The notes beneath the pieces were generated by a model. It was not told where the DNA came from. It searched no databases and saw nothing but the letters and a program-made list of their open reading frames with translations. 64,000 nucleotides of DNA from Virgibacillus phasianinus (lineage in GTDB: Bacteria; Bacillota; Bacilli; Bacillales; Amphibacillaceae), in NCBI RefSeq assembly GCF_002216775.1, contig NZ_CP022315.1, forward strand, positions 2,790,001-2,854,000, written 5' to 3'. Made by a program: the position numbers and the translations under genes. Shown in pieces: positions 20,326-31,098 of this stretch (position 1 is its first letter; each line of letters begins with the position of its first letter).

Positions 20326-21051
20326 ATGTCTGGTCATTCTAAATGGCATAATATTCAAAAAAGGAAAAACGCTCAGGATGCAAAAAAAGGGAAAGTCTTT
20401 ATGCGTCATGCAAAAGATATATATACAGCAGCAAAGGAAGGCGGAGGGGATATTACTACAAATGCTTCTCTGCGTTTAGTCGTTGATAAGGCAAAAGCAG
20501 ATAATATGCCAAACGACAATATCGATCGTGCAATAAAAAAAGCGACTGGAACCCTCGACGGGGCAAACTTTGAAGAAATCACCTATGAGGGATATGGTCC
20601 AGGTGGTGTAGCCGTTATTGTTCATATTTTAACGGATAATAAAAACAGAACGGCTGCTGAAATTCGGCATGCGTTTAAGAAAAACGATGGCAACCTTGGT
20701 GAAAGTGGTTGCGTTTCCTTTATGTTTGACCGAAAAGGGTATATCGTAATTGAAAATGAAGAAGGAAAAATTGACGAAGATGAAATTACGCTTGAAGCGA
20801 TAGAAGCGGGAGCTGAGGATATTGTTGTCTCCGATGGATCTTATGAAATTGTTACGACTCCTGAAGACTTTGAAGGTGTTCGTGATCATATCAGCGATTT
20901 GTATCCCATTTCTGACGCAGAGGTAACTTTAATTCCGCAAACGTACAGTTCCTTACCAGAAGCTGATGAAGAAAAAATGATGAATTTAATTGATACCCTG
21001 GAAGACAATGAGGATGTTCAGGATATCCATCATAATCTGGAAATAAGTTAA
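20326..21051 (+). CDS. yebC: YebC/PmpR family protein
   Basis: The 241-residue protein has the family start [20 protein letters not shown] and the three-domain YebC plan. Members were described as DNA-binding regulators, and more recent work links some to relief of ribosome stalling at proline stretches, so the role here is open. GAGAGGAGAATGTCC precedes the ATG. The gene lies before ruvA, as yrbC does in B. subtilis, but bofC, which stands between them there, is missing. Confidence 0.94.
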   Translation: MSGHSKWHNIQKRKNAQDAKKGKVFMRHAKDIYTAAKEGGGDITTNASLRLVVDKAKADNMPNDNIDRAIKKATGTLDGANFEEITYEGYGPGGVAVIVHILTDNKNRTAAEIRHAFKKNDGNLGESGCVSFMFDRKGYIVIENEEGKIDEDEITLEAIEAGAEDIVVSDGSYEIVTTPEDFEGVRDHISDLYPISDAEVTLIPQTYSSLPEADEEKMMNLIDTLEDNEDVQDIHHNLEIS

Positions 21052-21064
21052 TATAACAAACGAT

Positions 21065-21093
21065 ACGATAGGGTGTTCTGTACGCTCTATCGT
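21065..21093 (+). terminator. Hairpin after yebC
   Basis: ACGATAGGGTG pairs with CGCTCTATCGT over 11 positions with two G-U pairs. No T run follows, so termination is uncertain. Confidence 0.45.
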
Positions 21094-21099
21094 TAATTA

Positions 21100-21108
21100 T
21101 GTTAAAAT
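21100..21108 (+). promoter_or_regulatory. Predicted extended -10 promoter of ruvA
   Basis: TGTTAAAAT lies 30 bases before the ruvA start, identical to the element before nadE. Confidence 0.4.
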
Positions 21109-21138
21109 AGGAGCAGGATTAAAAGAGGAGAAGGATTT

Positions 21139-21744
21139 ATGATTTCGTACATAAAGGGGAAAGTTACATATATACAGGATGATTCAGTCATCGTCGATGT
21201 TCAGGGGGTTGGGTATGAGATACTTTGTGCCAATCCTTTTGTTTTTCAGTCAGCATTAAATAATGAAACACTTATCTTCACCTATCATCACGTTCGGGAA
21301 GATGCACAACTATTATATGGGTTTAAAAATCAAGAGCAAAAGTCTCTCTTCACTAAGTTGCTGCAAGTGTCTGGCATCGGTCCAAAGGGCGCGCTTGCCA
21401 TTTTAGGGTCTGTCAATGTCAATGATTTTGTGGCGGCTGTGGAAAGGGAAGACGATAAATTTTTAACCAGTTTTCCTGGAGTAGGAAAAAAGACTGCTAG
21501 ACAAGTGATACTTGACCTAAAAGGAAAGCTTACTACAATGCTTGGCATTTCAGATCAGTTAACAGACGATAAATCCGAACAAGGCGTGCACACGGAGGGG
21601 ATGGCCGAGGCAAAAGAAGCATTACGGTCACTAGGTTATTCCGAAAAAGAGATAAAAACAGTTATTCCACAGCTACAGAAAGAAAGTCTTTCGAATACGG
21701 ATGAAATTATTCGAAAAGCATTAGCGCTATTAATGAAAAAATAA
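21139..21744 (+). CDS. ruvA: Holliday junction branch migration protein RuvA
   Basis: RuvA binds Holliday junctions as a tetramer and loads RuvB. The 201-residue protein has the N-terminal OB fold ([20 protein letters not shown]), two helix-hairpin-helix units ([16 protein letters not shown] and [16 protein letters not shown]), and the C-terminal domain III that contacts RuvB (about 150-201). AGAGGAGAAGG precedes the ATG. It forms an operon with ruvB. Confidence 0.97.
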   Translation: MISYIKGKVTYIQDDSVIVDVQGVGYEILCANPFVFQSALNNETLIFTYHHVREDAQLLYGFKNQEQKSLFTKLLQVSGIGPKGALAILGSVNVNDFVAAVEREDDKFLTSFPGVGKKTARQVILDLKGKLTTMLGISDQLTDDKSEQGVHTEGMAEAKEALRSLGYSEKEIKTVIPQLQKESLSNTDEIIRKALALLMKK

Positions 21745-21761
21745 CCAAGGGGGGATTTTTG

Positions 21762-22760
21762 ATGGAGGAACGAATGGTCACAGGTGAATTACAGCAGGAG
21801 GATTCTACTGTAGAACTCAGTCTTCGTCCCACAACCTTGAATCAGTACATTGGGCAGGATAAAGTGAAAGAAAATCTGCATATCTTTATTCAAGCAGCAA
21901 AGATGCGTGAGGAGCCTCTTGATCATGTTCTCCTTTATGGTCCGCCTGGGCTGGGGAAAACGACACTTGCGGCTATTATCGCGAATGAGATGGGTGTACA
22001 ATTCCGTTCCACCTCTGGACCGGCAATTGAGCGGGCGGGTGATTTGGCGGCTATCCTTTCTTCGCTCGAACCTGGTGACGTCCTGTTTATTGATGAAGTA
22101 CACAGATTGCCGCGCTCAGTTGAGGAAGTGTTATACCCTGCAATGGAGGACTTTTTCCTTGATATTGTGATCGGGTCAGGGCCAAGTGCCAGATCTGTAC
22201 GAATTGATTTGCCACCGTTTACGCTTGTAGGTGCGACAACTCGTGCCGGTTTACTGTCCGCGCCGCTCAGAGATCGTTTTGGGGTGTTAAGCAGGCTGGA
22301 ATATTACGAAACTAAAGATTTGTGTTCGATTGTAGAGCGTACTGCCGAAATTTTTCAAACATCCATTACTAAAGAGGCGGCTGCTGAGGTCGCCGGCAGA
22401 TCACGAGGAACTCCTAGGATAGCGAATCGTTTATTAAAACGAATTCGTGATATCTCCCAGGTTAAAGGAGAAACTGAAATTAGTTTTGAGGCAACGGATC
22501 TGGCCCTTGGAATGCTCCAGGTAGATGATGTGGGCCTTGACCATGTCGATCATAAGTTGTTAAAGAGTATTATTGACGGGTTTCACGGGGGACCAGTGGG
22601 ATTAGATACAATCGCCGCGACAATTGGTGAGGAATCACAGACTATAGAAGATGTTTATGAGCCATACTTATTACAAATAGGATTTATTCAGCGTACACCG
22701 AGAGGAAGGGTTGTCACGCAAAAAGCCTATAATCATTTTGGGATTAAAGAGCAGGATTAA
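21762..22760 (+). CDS. ruvB: Holliday junction branch migration ATPase RuvB
   Basis: RuvB is the AAA+ motor of branch migration. The 332-residue protein has Walker [10 protein letters not shown] (about 60-68), Walker [10 protein letters not shown], sensor [18 protein letters not shown] with the arginine finger region, and a C-terminal winged helix ending in RTPRGR. The ATG at 21762 is chosen over the TTG just before it; AAGGGGGG lies upstream. Confidence 0.98.
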   Translation: MEERMVTGELQQEDSTVELSLRPTTLNQYIGQDKVKENLHIFIQAAKMREEPLDHVLLYGPPGLGKTTLAAIIANEMGVQFRSTSGPAIERAGDLAAILSSLEPGDVLFIDEVHRLPRSVEEVLYPAMEDFFLDIVIGSGPSARSVRIDLPPFTLVGATTRAGLLSAPLRDRFGVLSRLEYYETKDLCSIVERTAEIFQTSITKEAAAEVAGRSRGTPRIANRLLKRIRDISQVKGETEISFEATDLALGMLQVDDVGLDHVDHKLLKSIIDGFHGGPVGLDTIAATIGEESQTIEDVYEPYLLQIGFIQRTPRGRVVTQKAYNHFGIKEQD

Positions 22761-22761
22761 G

Positions 22762-22959
22762 ATGAGTATGGGAAAATTATTTATTGTTTTAGGAATAGTG
22801 TTTATCATAATTGGAGTCATTTGGACGTTGTTTGGTAAACTGCCAGGTGACATTAGCTTTAAACGTGGCAATTTTTCTTTTCATTTTCCGATTATGACAT
22901 CTATTGTAGTAAGCATTGTATTATCACTTATTTTGTATTTGATAGGGAAATTGAAGTAG
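22762..22959 (+). CDS. DUF2905 small membrane protein
   Basis: This 65-residue protein starts one base after the ruvB stop. It has two membrane segments (about 4-22 and 43-62) and the conserved connecting loop GKLPGDISFKRGNFSFHFP, which marks the DUF2905 family. Function is unknown. The family is often found between ruvB and queA in bacilli. Confidence 0.85.
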   Translation: MSMGKLFIVLGIVFIIIGVIWTLFGKLPGDISFKRGNFSFHFPIMTSIVVSIVLSLILYLIGKLK

Positions 22960-22980
22960 GAAAGGGTATGAACTTGCAGT

Positions 22981-25171
<2,191 letters not shown>

Positions 25172-25186
25172 AGAGGGGGGAACAAA

Positions 25187-25456
25187 TTGGACACATTATA
25201 TAGTTTACTTCCAATAATATTGATGTTTGTTATTTTTTACTTCTTGTTAATACGTCCACAACAAAAACGTCAAAAGAAAGTAAAAGAAATGCAATCAGAT
25301 CTTAAAAAAGGTGATTCTGTGATTACGATAGGCGGATTCCACGGTACGATTCATGCAATTGATGAATCAACTGTTATCATTGCAGCTGATGGAGTAAAGC
25401 TTACATATGATCGTTCTGCTATTCGCGAAGTGAGTAACTCAGTTGCTTCGGAATAA
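25187..25456 (+). CDS. yajC: Preprotein translocase accessory subunit YajC
   Basis: This 89-residue protein has one N-terminal membrane helix (ILMFVIFYFLLIRPQ, about 9-23) followed by KRQKKVKEMQSDLKKGDSVI, the family signature, and a small beta-rich domain. It associates with SecDF and SecYEG. The start is TTG at 25187 after GAGAGGGGGG. B. subtilis yrbF sits in the same position. Confidence 0.95.
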   Translation: MDTLYSLLPIILMFVIFYFLLIRPQQKRQKKVKEMQSDLKKGDSVITIGGFHGTIHAIDESTVIIAADGVKLTYDRSAIREVSNSVASE

Positions 25457-25488
25457 TAGACACATAGGAAAAGCTAACCTTACGTAGT

Positions 25489-25524
25489 ACAAGCAATAAT
25501 TGCATGCAGTTATTGCTTGTTTCT
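25489..25524 (+). terminator. Terminator of the queA-tgt-yajC operon
   Basis: ACAAGCAATAA pairs with TTATTGCTTGT, followed by TTCT. Confidence 0.75.
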
Positions 25525-25540
25525 ACCACGCTACATAAGT

Positions 25541-25582
25541 AAAAAGGAAGTTGCCGCGTAATCATTGGCAACTTCCTTTTTC
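25541..25582. terminator. Bidirectional terminator between yajC and the yrzE-like gene
   Basis: AAAAAGGAAGTTGCC and GGCAACTTCCTTTTT are exactly complementary, giving A and T runs on both strands between converging genes. Confidence 0.9.
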
Positions 25583-25638
25583 TTTCTAATAGACAGGAAT
25601 GTATAAAAAATTTCTAGGCGCAAGTGCCTGAGTTTTTC

Positions 25639-26019
25639 TTATTCCTGGCTTTCCCCAACTGCGTTTACTCCAATTACTCCTCCTAAAACCGCAATCAGGA
25701 TGTACCCTAGATGGTTCAGGGATTGTTCAATCGAAAATGTATGCTGATATCCTAGATATTGCACAGCAAATGTGAATAAAGTAAATCCGAGACCGGTAAC
25801 CCCACCGATTAGCCAGCCTTTTTTCTTGCTTTTCGTTCCGGCCACAATACCCCCGAAAAATAATGTGATTAGCCCTATTACAAGCGTTACCCACGATAGT
25901 GTCGGTTCATTTAATGGTGTAAATTTGAGTAAAAGCGCTAATACTATACTTGAAATAAAGATAAGACCAAGAATTACAATCCACCCGTACATTAAAGCAA
26001 TAAATTGTTGCCTTTTCAT
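25639..26019 (-). CDS. TIGR04086 family membrane protein (YrzE-like)
   Basis: This 126-residue protein has four membrane segments (about 9-31, 42-61, 69-88, 102-120) and a KSKKKGWLIGG turn typical of the TIGR04086 family. Function is unknown. It lies just downstream of spoVB on the same strand, and in B. subtilis yrzE also lies near yrbF and spoVB. The ATG is preceded by GGGGGAGAATAA. Confidence 0.8.
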   Translation of the reverse strand: MKRQQFIALMYGWIVILGLIFISSIVLALLLKFTPLNEPTLSWVTLVIGLITLFFGGIVAGTKSKKKGWLIGGVTGLGFTLFTFAVQYLGYQHTFSIEQSLNHLGYILIAVLGGVIGVNAVGESQE

Positions 26020-26092
26020 TTATTCTCCCCCTCTGTTTGTCCATTTACTGTCATTTTATTCATGTTTTTTAAAAATAGACGAACAATATTTT

Positions 26093-27652
26093 TTACTTGG
26101 ATGAGAACCATTTTGCGAAGAGAGGTATTTGTTTTAATTCTTCTTTCGTTATAAATCGCAAACCAAAAAGTAATAGTATATATACAAACGTTAATATTAA
26201 GATAATGCCTATTAGAACAGATAATTGGCTATCCATTGAGACATACATATTTTTCAACATATTCCCAACCCACCATGTAATGAGCAACAGGCTTGCCATT
26301 TTCCCTAAATCTAATAAAGGTATAGAGAATTTGATAGCCTTTTGTAAGGAAGCCAAATGTAATAAGGTTACCAGCACGACACCGACGACCATGGCAAGTG
26401 CTACCCCAGTTATTCCGAACTTTGGGCTTGAGGCTAAAACAAATAAGGCGGTAAATTTAATAAAAGCACCAATTAAACTATTCCACATCGCTGGCTTTGC
26501 CAGATCCAGTGCCTGCAATGCTGCTTGCATGGGGGCTTGTATATAAAGCAGGATAAAAAAAGGTGCCATTAATATCAGAAATCCACTTGCATGATCTGTT
26601 CCATACATATATAGTAAAATCGGAGCTGCAAACAATGACAAAACGATGGTTGCGAGTCCCCCTGACGCAAAGGATATGCGAATGGCCTGGTGAATACGAT
26701 AGTGGATTAATTTATTATTTTGTTTTGCCCCAGCTTCACTAATCGAAGGAACTATTGTTATGGATAATGAGTTAGTAATAAAAGTCGGCAAAAACAAAAG
26801 TGGTAAGATGTATCCTGTTAGTTCGCCATATTGCTTCGTTGCTAAACTACTTGCAATTCCTGCGATTGCCAAACTTTGCATTACTAGGATAGGTTCGAGG
26901 AAATAGGAAATCGAACCGATCATTTTGCTACCGGTAGTTGGTAAAGCAATTGAGAATAGTTCCTTTAAAGTTTCCTTGCTTGATTTTAAATAACCAAAAA
27001 AACGATAACGAATTTTAATAACCTTCCTGCGTTTAAACACATATATGATAAAAGATAAGGAAGCAAGTTCACCCAGAATGACACTGACCATTGCCCCGGC
27101 GGCAGCAAATTCAATACCATATGGAAGAAGCAATTTCACAAAGAGGGCGACACAACTAATCCGGACAATTTGTTCAATAACTAGCGAATAACTTTGCGGT
27201 TTCATATCCTGCAGTCCCTGGAAATAACCGCGAATTACTGCTGAAATAGCAACGATAGGTATGATTGGACATACGGCCATCAATGGGTAAATAGTACGGC
27301 TATCCGTTAAAAGCGATGTGGCAATGAAGGGTATCATAAAGAACAGTATTGTTGAAATTAATAAGCTCGTACAACCAGTAATAATCAACGAAACTATTAG
27401 GATTTTTTTGATTTTTTGCTGATCATTGATAGCATCTGCCTCAGCAACCCGTTTAGAGATTGCAACAGGCAGACCAAGTTGTGTAATGGTGATAACTAAA
27501 AACATTGTAGGAAGGGCCATCATGTATAGGCCAACACCTTCCTCGCCCATTACTCGAGCAACTACTATTCGATTTATAAAACCCAACAAACGTGTTATCA
27601 TCCCAGCAATAATCAATATGATCGTACCTTGCAAAAATGTTTGTTTGGTCAT
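26093..27652 (-). CDS. spoVB: Stage V sporulation protein B, MOP family flippase
   Basis: SpoVB is a polysaccharide-transporter type membrane protein needed for spore cortex synthesis and proposed to move lipid-linked peptidoglycan precursors. The 519-residue protein has about 12-14 membrane segments and the family motifs GFINRIVVARVMGEEGVGLY near the start and ISKRVAEADA. Position next to yajC and comN matches B. subtilis. AAGGCAGGGTTTTC precedes the ATG. Confidence 0.93.
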   Translation of the reverse strand: MTKQTFLQGTIILIIAGMITRLLGFINRIVVARVMGEEGVGLYMMALPTMFLVITITQLGLPVAISKRVAEADAINDQQKIKKILIVSLIITGCTSLLISTILFFMIPFIATSLLTDSRTIYPLMAVCPIIPIVAISAVIRGYFQGLQDMKPQSYSLVIEQIVRISCVALFVKLLLPYGIEFAAAGAMVSVILGELASLSFIIYVFKRRKVIKIRYRFFGYLKSSKETLKELFSIALPTTGSKMIGSISYFLEPILVMQSLAIAGIASSLATKQYGELTGYILPLLFLPTFITNSLSITIVPSISEAGAKQNNKLIHYRIHQAIRISFASGGLATIVLSLFAAPILLYMYGTDHASGFLILMAPFFILLYIQAPMQAALQALDLAKPAMWNSLIGAFIKFTALFVLASSPKFGITGVALAMVVGVVLVTLLHLASLQKAIKFSIPLLDLGKMASLLLITWWVGNMLKNMYVSMDSQLSVLIGIILILTFVYILLLFGLRFITKEELKQIPLFAKWFSSK

Positions 27653-27777
27653 AATGAAAACCCTGCCTTCTCAAATAATCAAATTTCATATACAATGATA
27701 TATATGCAATGAATGTGTCCAAGCATGACAAGAGATAAAATTTAAAGGGTTTCTGGATATAACAAGGGGGAACGTGG

Positions 27778-28068
27778 GTGGAAACTTTGCGAAGTATTAA
27801 TGAATGGAAAGCAGTAATGGAACCCGCTTTAGAAAGCAAAGTAAGTGAATTTAAATTAATGGGATATTCCAGTGCATCAACTGAAGAAATATGGAATTGT
27901 TTGGTTCAAAAAGTATGGAAGGGAAATCCTTCCAAGCATGTTTATGAGGTTGTACAGGATATTTTTCATCTGGCATCCAACATATATTTAAGCTATTTAA
28001 CGGTTAAAGCATATGAAGATGATGATTTAATGGCTTCTATTCAAGCGGTAACAGGAAAGAATGATTAG
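27778..28068 (+). CDS. comN: Post-transcriptional regulator ComN
   Basis: ComN (YrzD) in B. subtilis controls comE mRNA for competence and associates with the division site. The 96-residue protein shows the family core KLMGYSSASTEEIWNCLVQKVW and DIFHLASNIYLSYLTVKAYE. The start is GTG at 27778 after AAGGGGG. It is divergent from spoVB and just upstream of secDF. Confidence 0.88.
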   Translation: METLRSINEWKAVMEPALESKVSEFKLMGYSSASTEEIWNCLVQKVWKGNPSKHVYEVVQDIFHLASNIYLSYLTVKAYEDDDLMASIQAVTGKND

Positions 28069-28123
28069 TGGAAACCAATACATATTGTTTTAGCTTTAAA
28101 TGAAAGAGGGAGGCAACTGGTTA

Positions 28124-30400
28124 ATGAAGAATCGAGGGAGAATTATTGCTTTTTTTCTAATCGTGATCGTTTTCGCTGCAACGATTGGAACAACGGTAAC
28201 TGGTATAACCAAAAATATTAATTTAGGTTTAGATCTGCAAGGTGGATTTGAGGTTTTATACCAAGTAGACCCCGTTGAAGAAGGGGCGGAGGTTGACCGG
28301 GAATTACTTGAAGCTACCGTTCAAACGTTAAATGAACGTGTAAACAGGCTTGGTATTAGTGAAGCTAGTATTAATATCGAGGGAGAAGATCGCATCCGAG
28401 TCCAACTGGCTGGCGTTGATAATCAAACAGAAGCCAGGGAAATTCTATCTACATCTGCTAGGCTGTCGTTTCGTGATGTGAATGATAAAGAGTACCTGGA
28501 TGGATCAGACATCAAGGAAGGTAGCGCACAACAGGACTTTGATCCAAAAACAAATGCACCTATTGTTACACTGCAATTAAAGGATGCCTCAAAGTTCGCT
28601 GAGGTTACCAGTGAAATCAAACAAATGCAGAATCCTGACACGACTTATCAGGATAATCTGCTGGTAATTTGGATGGATTACCAAAAAGGGGATTCCTTTG
28701 CTGAAGAATATAAAAAAGAGGAAGAGGAACAAAAGTACATATCAGCCCCTCAGGTAACGCAGACATTGAATACAACAAATGTGCAGATTTCTGGAAACTT
28801 CACAGTTGAATCAGCACAGCGGCTTGCGGACATCATCAATTCCGGGTCGTTACCGGTTAATTTAAATGAGAAGTATTCCACATCAGTTGGAGCACAATTT
28901 GGTGAACAGGCACTGAACAAAACGGTATTTGCTGGAATTATTGGTGTCGGTATTATCTTTCTGTTCATGATTGTTTATTACCGTTTTCCAGGACTGATTG
29001 CTGCTATTAACTTAAGCATCTATATTTACCTGGTGTTGGTAGTATTTGAACTGCTTAACGGGGTATTAACATTACCGGGAATTGCCGCATTAATTCTGGG
29101 TGTGGGTATGGCTGTTGATGCCAACGTTATCACCAATGAGCGTATAAAAGAAGAGCTTCGTGAAGGTAAGTCGATTTCTGCTGCCTTTAAAGCAGGGAAC
29201 AAGAACTCACTTTCCACGATTTTAGATGCCAATATTACGACGATACTTGCCGCGGTTATTCTATTTGCATTTGGTACAAGCTCGGTAAAAGGGTTTGCCA
29301 CTATGCTAATCATCAGTATTCTGGTAAGTTTTATCACAGCCGTTTACGGTTCAAGAATTTTAATGGGATTATGGATCAAAACCAAATTTTTACGTAACCG
29401 CCCAGGCTGGTTTGGGGTAAAACAAAGGGATATTAAGGATATAAAAGATAAAACAGAGCACGAGCCTAAGCTCTTTAACCGGGAGTTAAAACCGGTAAAC
29501 CACCGGAGAAAATTCTTTATAGCCTCTAGTATTATGGTAATTCTTGGGGCGATTTCACTGGTTCTATTTCAATTGAATCCCGGAATTGACTTTACAAGTG
29601 GTTCACGTGTTCAGGTATTGGCAAACGATAGCCTGACCACTGACCAAGTTCAGGATAGTTTGGCCGAATTAAACCTAGAGCCAGAATCCGTAGTGCTAGC
29701 CGGGAACAATAAGGAAATCGCAGTGGCAAGATACGATACCGTATTGGATAAAGACCAAATTGCAGAAATAAAGAGCTTTTTCATGGATAAATACGGTAAC
29801 GCACCGAATGTGAGTGTTGTCTCGCCTATTGTTGGAGAAGAACTCGTTAAAAATGCATTGTATGCAGTAGGCATAGCGATTATCGGAATGATTATTTATG
29901 TTGCATTCCGGTTTGAATTCTACTTTGCAATAACAGCTATTATTGCCCTCGTTCATGACGCATTTTTCGTCATTGCAATATTTAGTCTGTTCCACATTGA
30001 ATTTGATGTAAATATTGTGGCGGCATTATTGACGATAGTTGGTTACTCGATTAATGATACGATTGTAACCTTTGACAGGATTAGAGAGAACTTGATCAAA
30101 CGTAAGCGTGTTAAATCAGTTAAAGAACTGGCACTTATTGTAAACAGAAGCCTGGTTCAAACATTCACACGCAGTATCAATACATCGCTAACCACGATAA
30201 TTGCTGTATTGGCATTTTTATTTCTTGGTGCAGAGTCTATCAGTGGATTTGCTATTGCCCTTACAGTAGGACTAATTGCAGGTACTTACTCATCCCTATT
30301 CCTTGCATCCCAGCTTTGGTTAGTTTGGAGAGGTAAAATGATTAAGAAAAAACCTGTTGTATTTGCCAAAAAGAAAAAAACAGAAGGTCCACAAGTGTAA
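28124..30400 (+). CDS. secDF: Protein translocase SecDF, fused
   Basis: SecD and SecF are fused in one 758-residue, 12-segment membrane protein, as in B. subtilis. It uses ion motive force to aid protein export. SecD shows NLGLDLQGGFEVLYQ, the large periplasmic domain and GVGMAVDANVITNERI; the SecF half begins near 470 with NPGIDFTSGSRV and includes VGYSINDTIVTFDRIREN. GGGAGG lies ten bases before the ATG at 28124; an in-frame ATG at 28100 lacks this. Confidence 0.97.
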   Translation: MKNRGRIIAFFLIVIVFAATIGTTVTGITKNINLGLDLQGGFEVLYQVDPVEEGAEVDRELLEATVQTLNERVNRLGISEASINIEGEDRIRVQLAGVDNQTEAREILSTSARLSFRDVNDKEYLDGSDIKEGSAQQDFDPKTNAPIVTLQLKDASKFAEVTSEIKQMQNPDTTYQDNLLVIWMDYQKGDSFAEEYKKEEEEQKYISAPQVTQTLNTTNVQISGNFTVESAQRLADIINSGSLPVNLNEKYSTSVGAQFGEQALNKTVFAGIIGVGIIFLFMIVYYRFPGLIAAINLSIYIYLVLVVFELLNGVLTLPGIAALILGVGMAVDANVITNERIKEELREGKSISAAFKAGNKNSLSTILDANITTILAAVILFAFGTSSVKGFATMLIISILVSFITAVYGSRILMGLWIKTKFLRNRPGWFGVKQRDIKDIKDKTEHEPKLFNRELKPVNHRRKFFIASSIMVILGAISLVLFQLNPGIDFTSGSRVQVLANDSLTTDQVQDSLAELNLEPESVVLAGNNKEIAVARYDTVLDKDQIAEIKSFFMDKYGNAPNVSVVSPIVGEELVKNALYAVGIAIIGMIIYVAFRFEFYFAITAIIALVHDAFFVIAIFSLFHIEFDVNIVAALLTIVGYSINDTIVTFDRIRENLIKRKRVKSVKELALIVNRSLVQTFTRSINTSLTTIIAVLAFLFLGAESISGFAIALTVGLIAGTYSSLFLASQLWLVWRGKMIKKKPVVFAKKKKTEGPQV

Positions 30401-30414
30401 AGGACGTATTTGAC

Positions 30415-30450
30415 AAAACCCTTGTTGTTCAATACAGCAAGGGTTTTTTT
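30415..30450 (+). terminator. Terminator of secDF
   Basis: AAAACCCTTGTTG pairs with CAGCAAGGGTTTT (one G-U), followed by T. Confidence 0.88.
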
Positions 30451-30491
30451 CACACTTTAAGAAAGTATAAATCTTTATGGGTATAAAGTAT

Positions 30492-30546
30492 AAAAAAATC
30501 TAAGGCTTTCGCCATTAGTTCTTGGCGACAAGCCAAGATTTTCTAA
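30492..30546 (-). repeat. Repeat family 1, copy B (55 bp, inverted relative to copy C)
   Basis: Read on the minus strand this 55-base element matches 33934-33988 at 54 of 55 positions. It is an imperfect palindrome with ends AGAAAATCT and TTAGATTTTTTT and an inner stem TCGCCAAG with ATGGCGA. It lies in the secDF to lapA gap, which otherwise holds only the secDF terminator. Confidence 0.9.
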
Positions 30547-30691
30547 AAGTATAAGGGACGAATGAGGCTTTGACATATTATTTATTTGACAGTTGATATA
30601 AATTGCGACGTAACAGTAAGCTAACTATTTCTTATGATTAAACCAACCTAAAACTGGGTAATTTATACATATACTGTAGGAGGTGTAGGTC

Positions 30692-31042
30692 ATGAGAGGT
30701 CAAACATATGTAATATTTGCTATTATTTTTGTTATTATTGTAGCTATCTTTGCCGTTATCAATGTTGATTCGGTCGAGGTAAATTACTTATTTGGGTCAG
30801 GTGAAGCCCCGCTGATCTTTGTTATTCTATTTTCCGTGTTAATGGGTGGTGTCATCACAGCAGCAGTTGGTGTTATTAAAGTGTTCCGTCTTCAACGTGA
30901 AAATAAAACATTAAGAAAAGAAAATAAGCAATTGAATAACCAAAAAGACACAGATGATCGCCTGCAACCGGAGTTAGAGCAGGGAGAGATAGAAACAATT
31001 GACACTCCCGAGCAGACAGATCAGCAGCAAAGTAATAAATAA
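30692..31042 (+). CDS. LapA-domain (DUF1049) membrane protein
   Basis: This 116-residue protein has two membrane segments (about 5-24 and 40-60) and a NVDSVEVNYLFG loop between them, as in the LapA/DUF1049 family. A charged coiled tail (RLQRENKTLRKENKQLNN) ends in acidic residues. LapB-LapA function in LPS control does not apply to Gram-positives, so the role is unknown. B. subtilis yrvD occupies the same place before recJ. GGAGGTG precedes the ATG. Confidence 0.85.
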   Translation: MRGQTYVIFAIIFVIIVAIFAVINVDSVEVNYLFGSGEAPLIFVILFSVLMGGVITAAVGVIKVFRLQRENKTLRKENKQLNNQKDTDDRLQPELEQGEIETIDTPEQTDQQQSNK

Positions 31043-31048
31043 TTCCAA

Positions 31049-31077
31049 TTGCGACCCTTGGCTCTCTTTTGTATAAT
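31049..31077 (+). promoter_or_regulatory. Sigma-A promoter of recJ-apt
   Basis: TTGCGA (31049-31054) and TATAAT (31072-31077) have a 17-base spacer, ending 21 bases before the recJ start. Confidence 0.7.
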
Positions 31078-31098
31078 AGGAAGGTCAGGGGTGAATAT

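Noticed and set aside
25457-25638. Possible small gene in the yajC to yrzE gap
   Set aside because: The gap is filled by two terminator hairpins; no frame with a ribosome binding site is visible.
30565-30690. TTGACA motifs upstream of the lapA-like gene as a promoter
   Set aside because: Two TTGACA strings occur (30571 and about 30592), but neither has a good -10 at the right distance.
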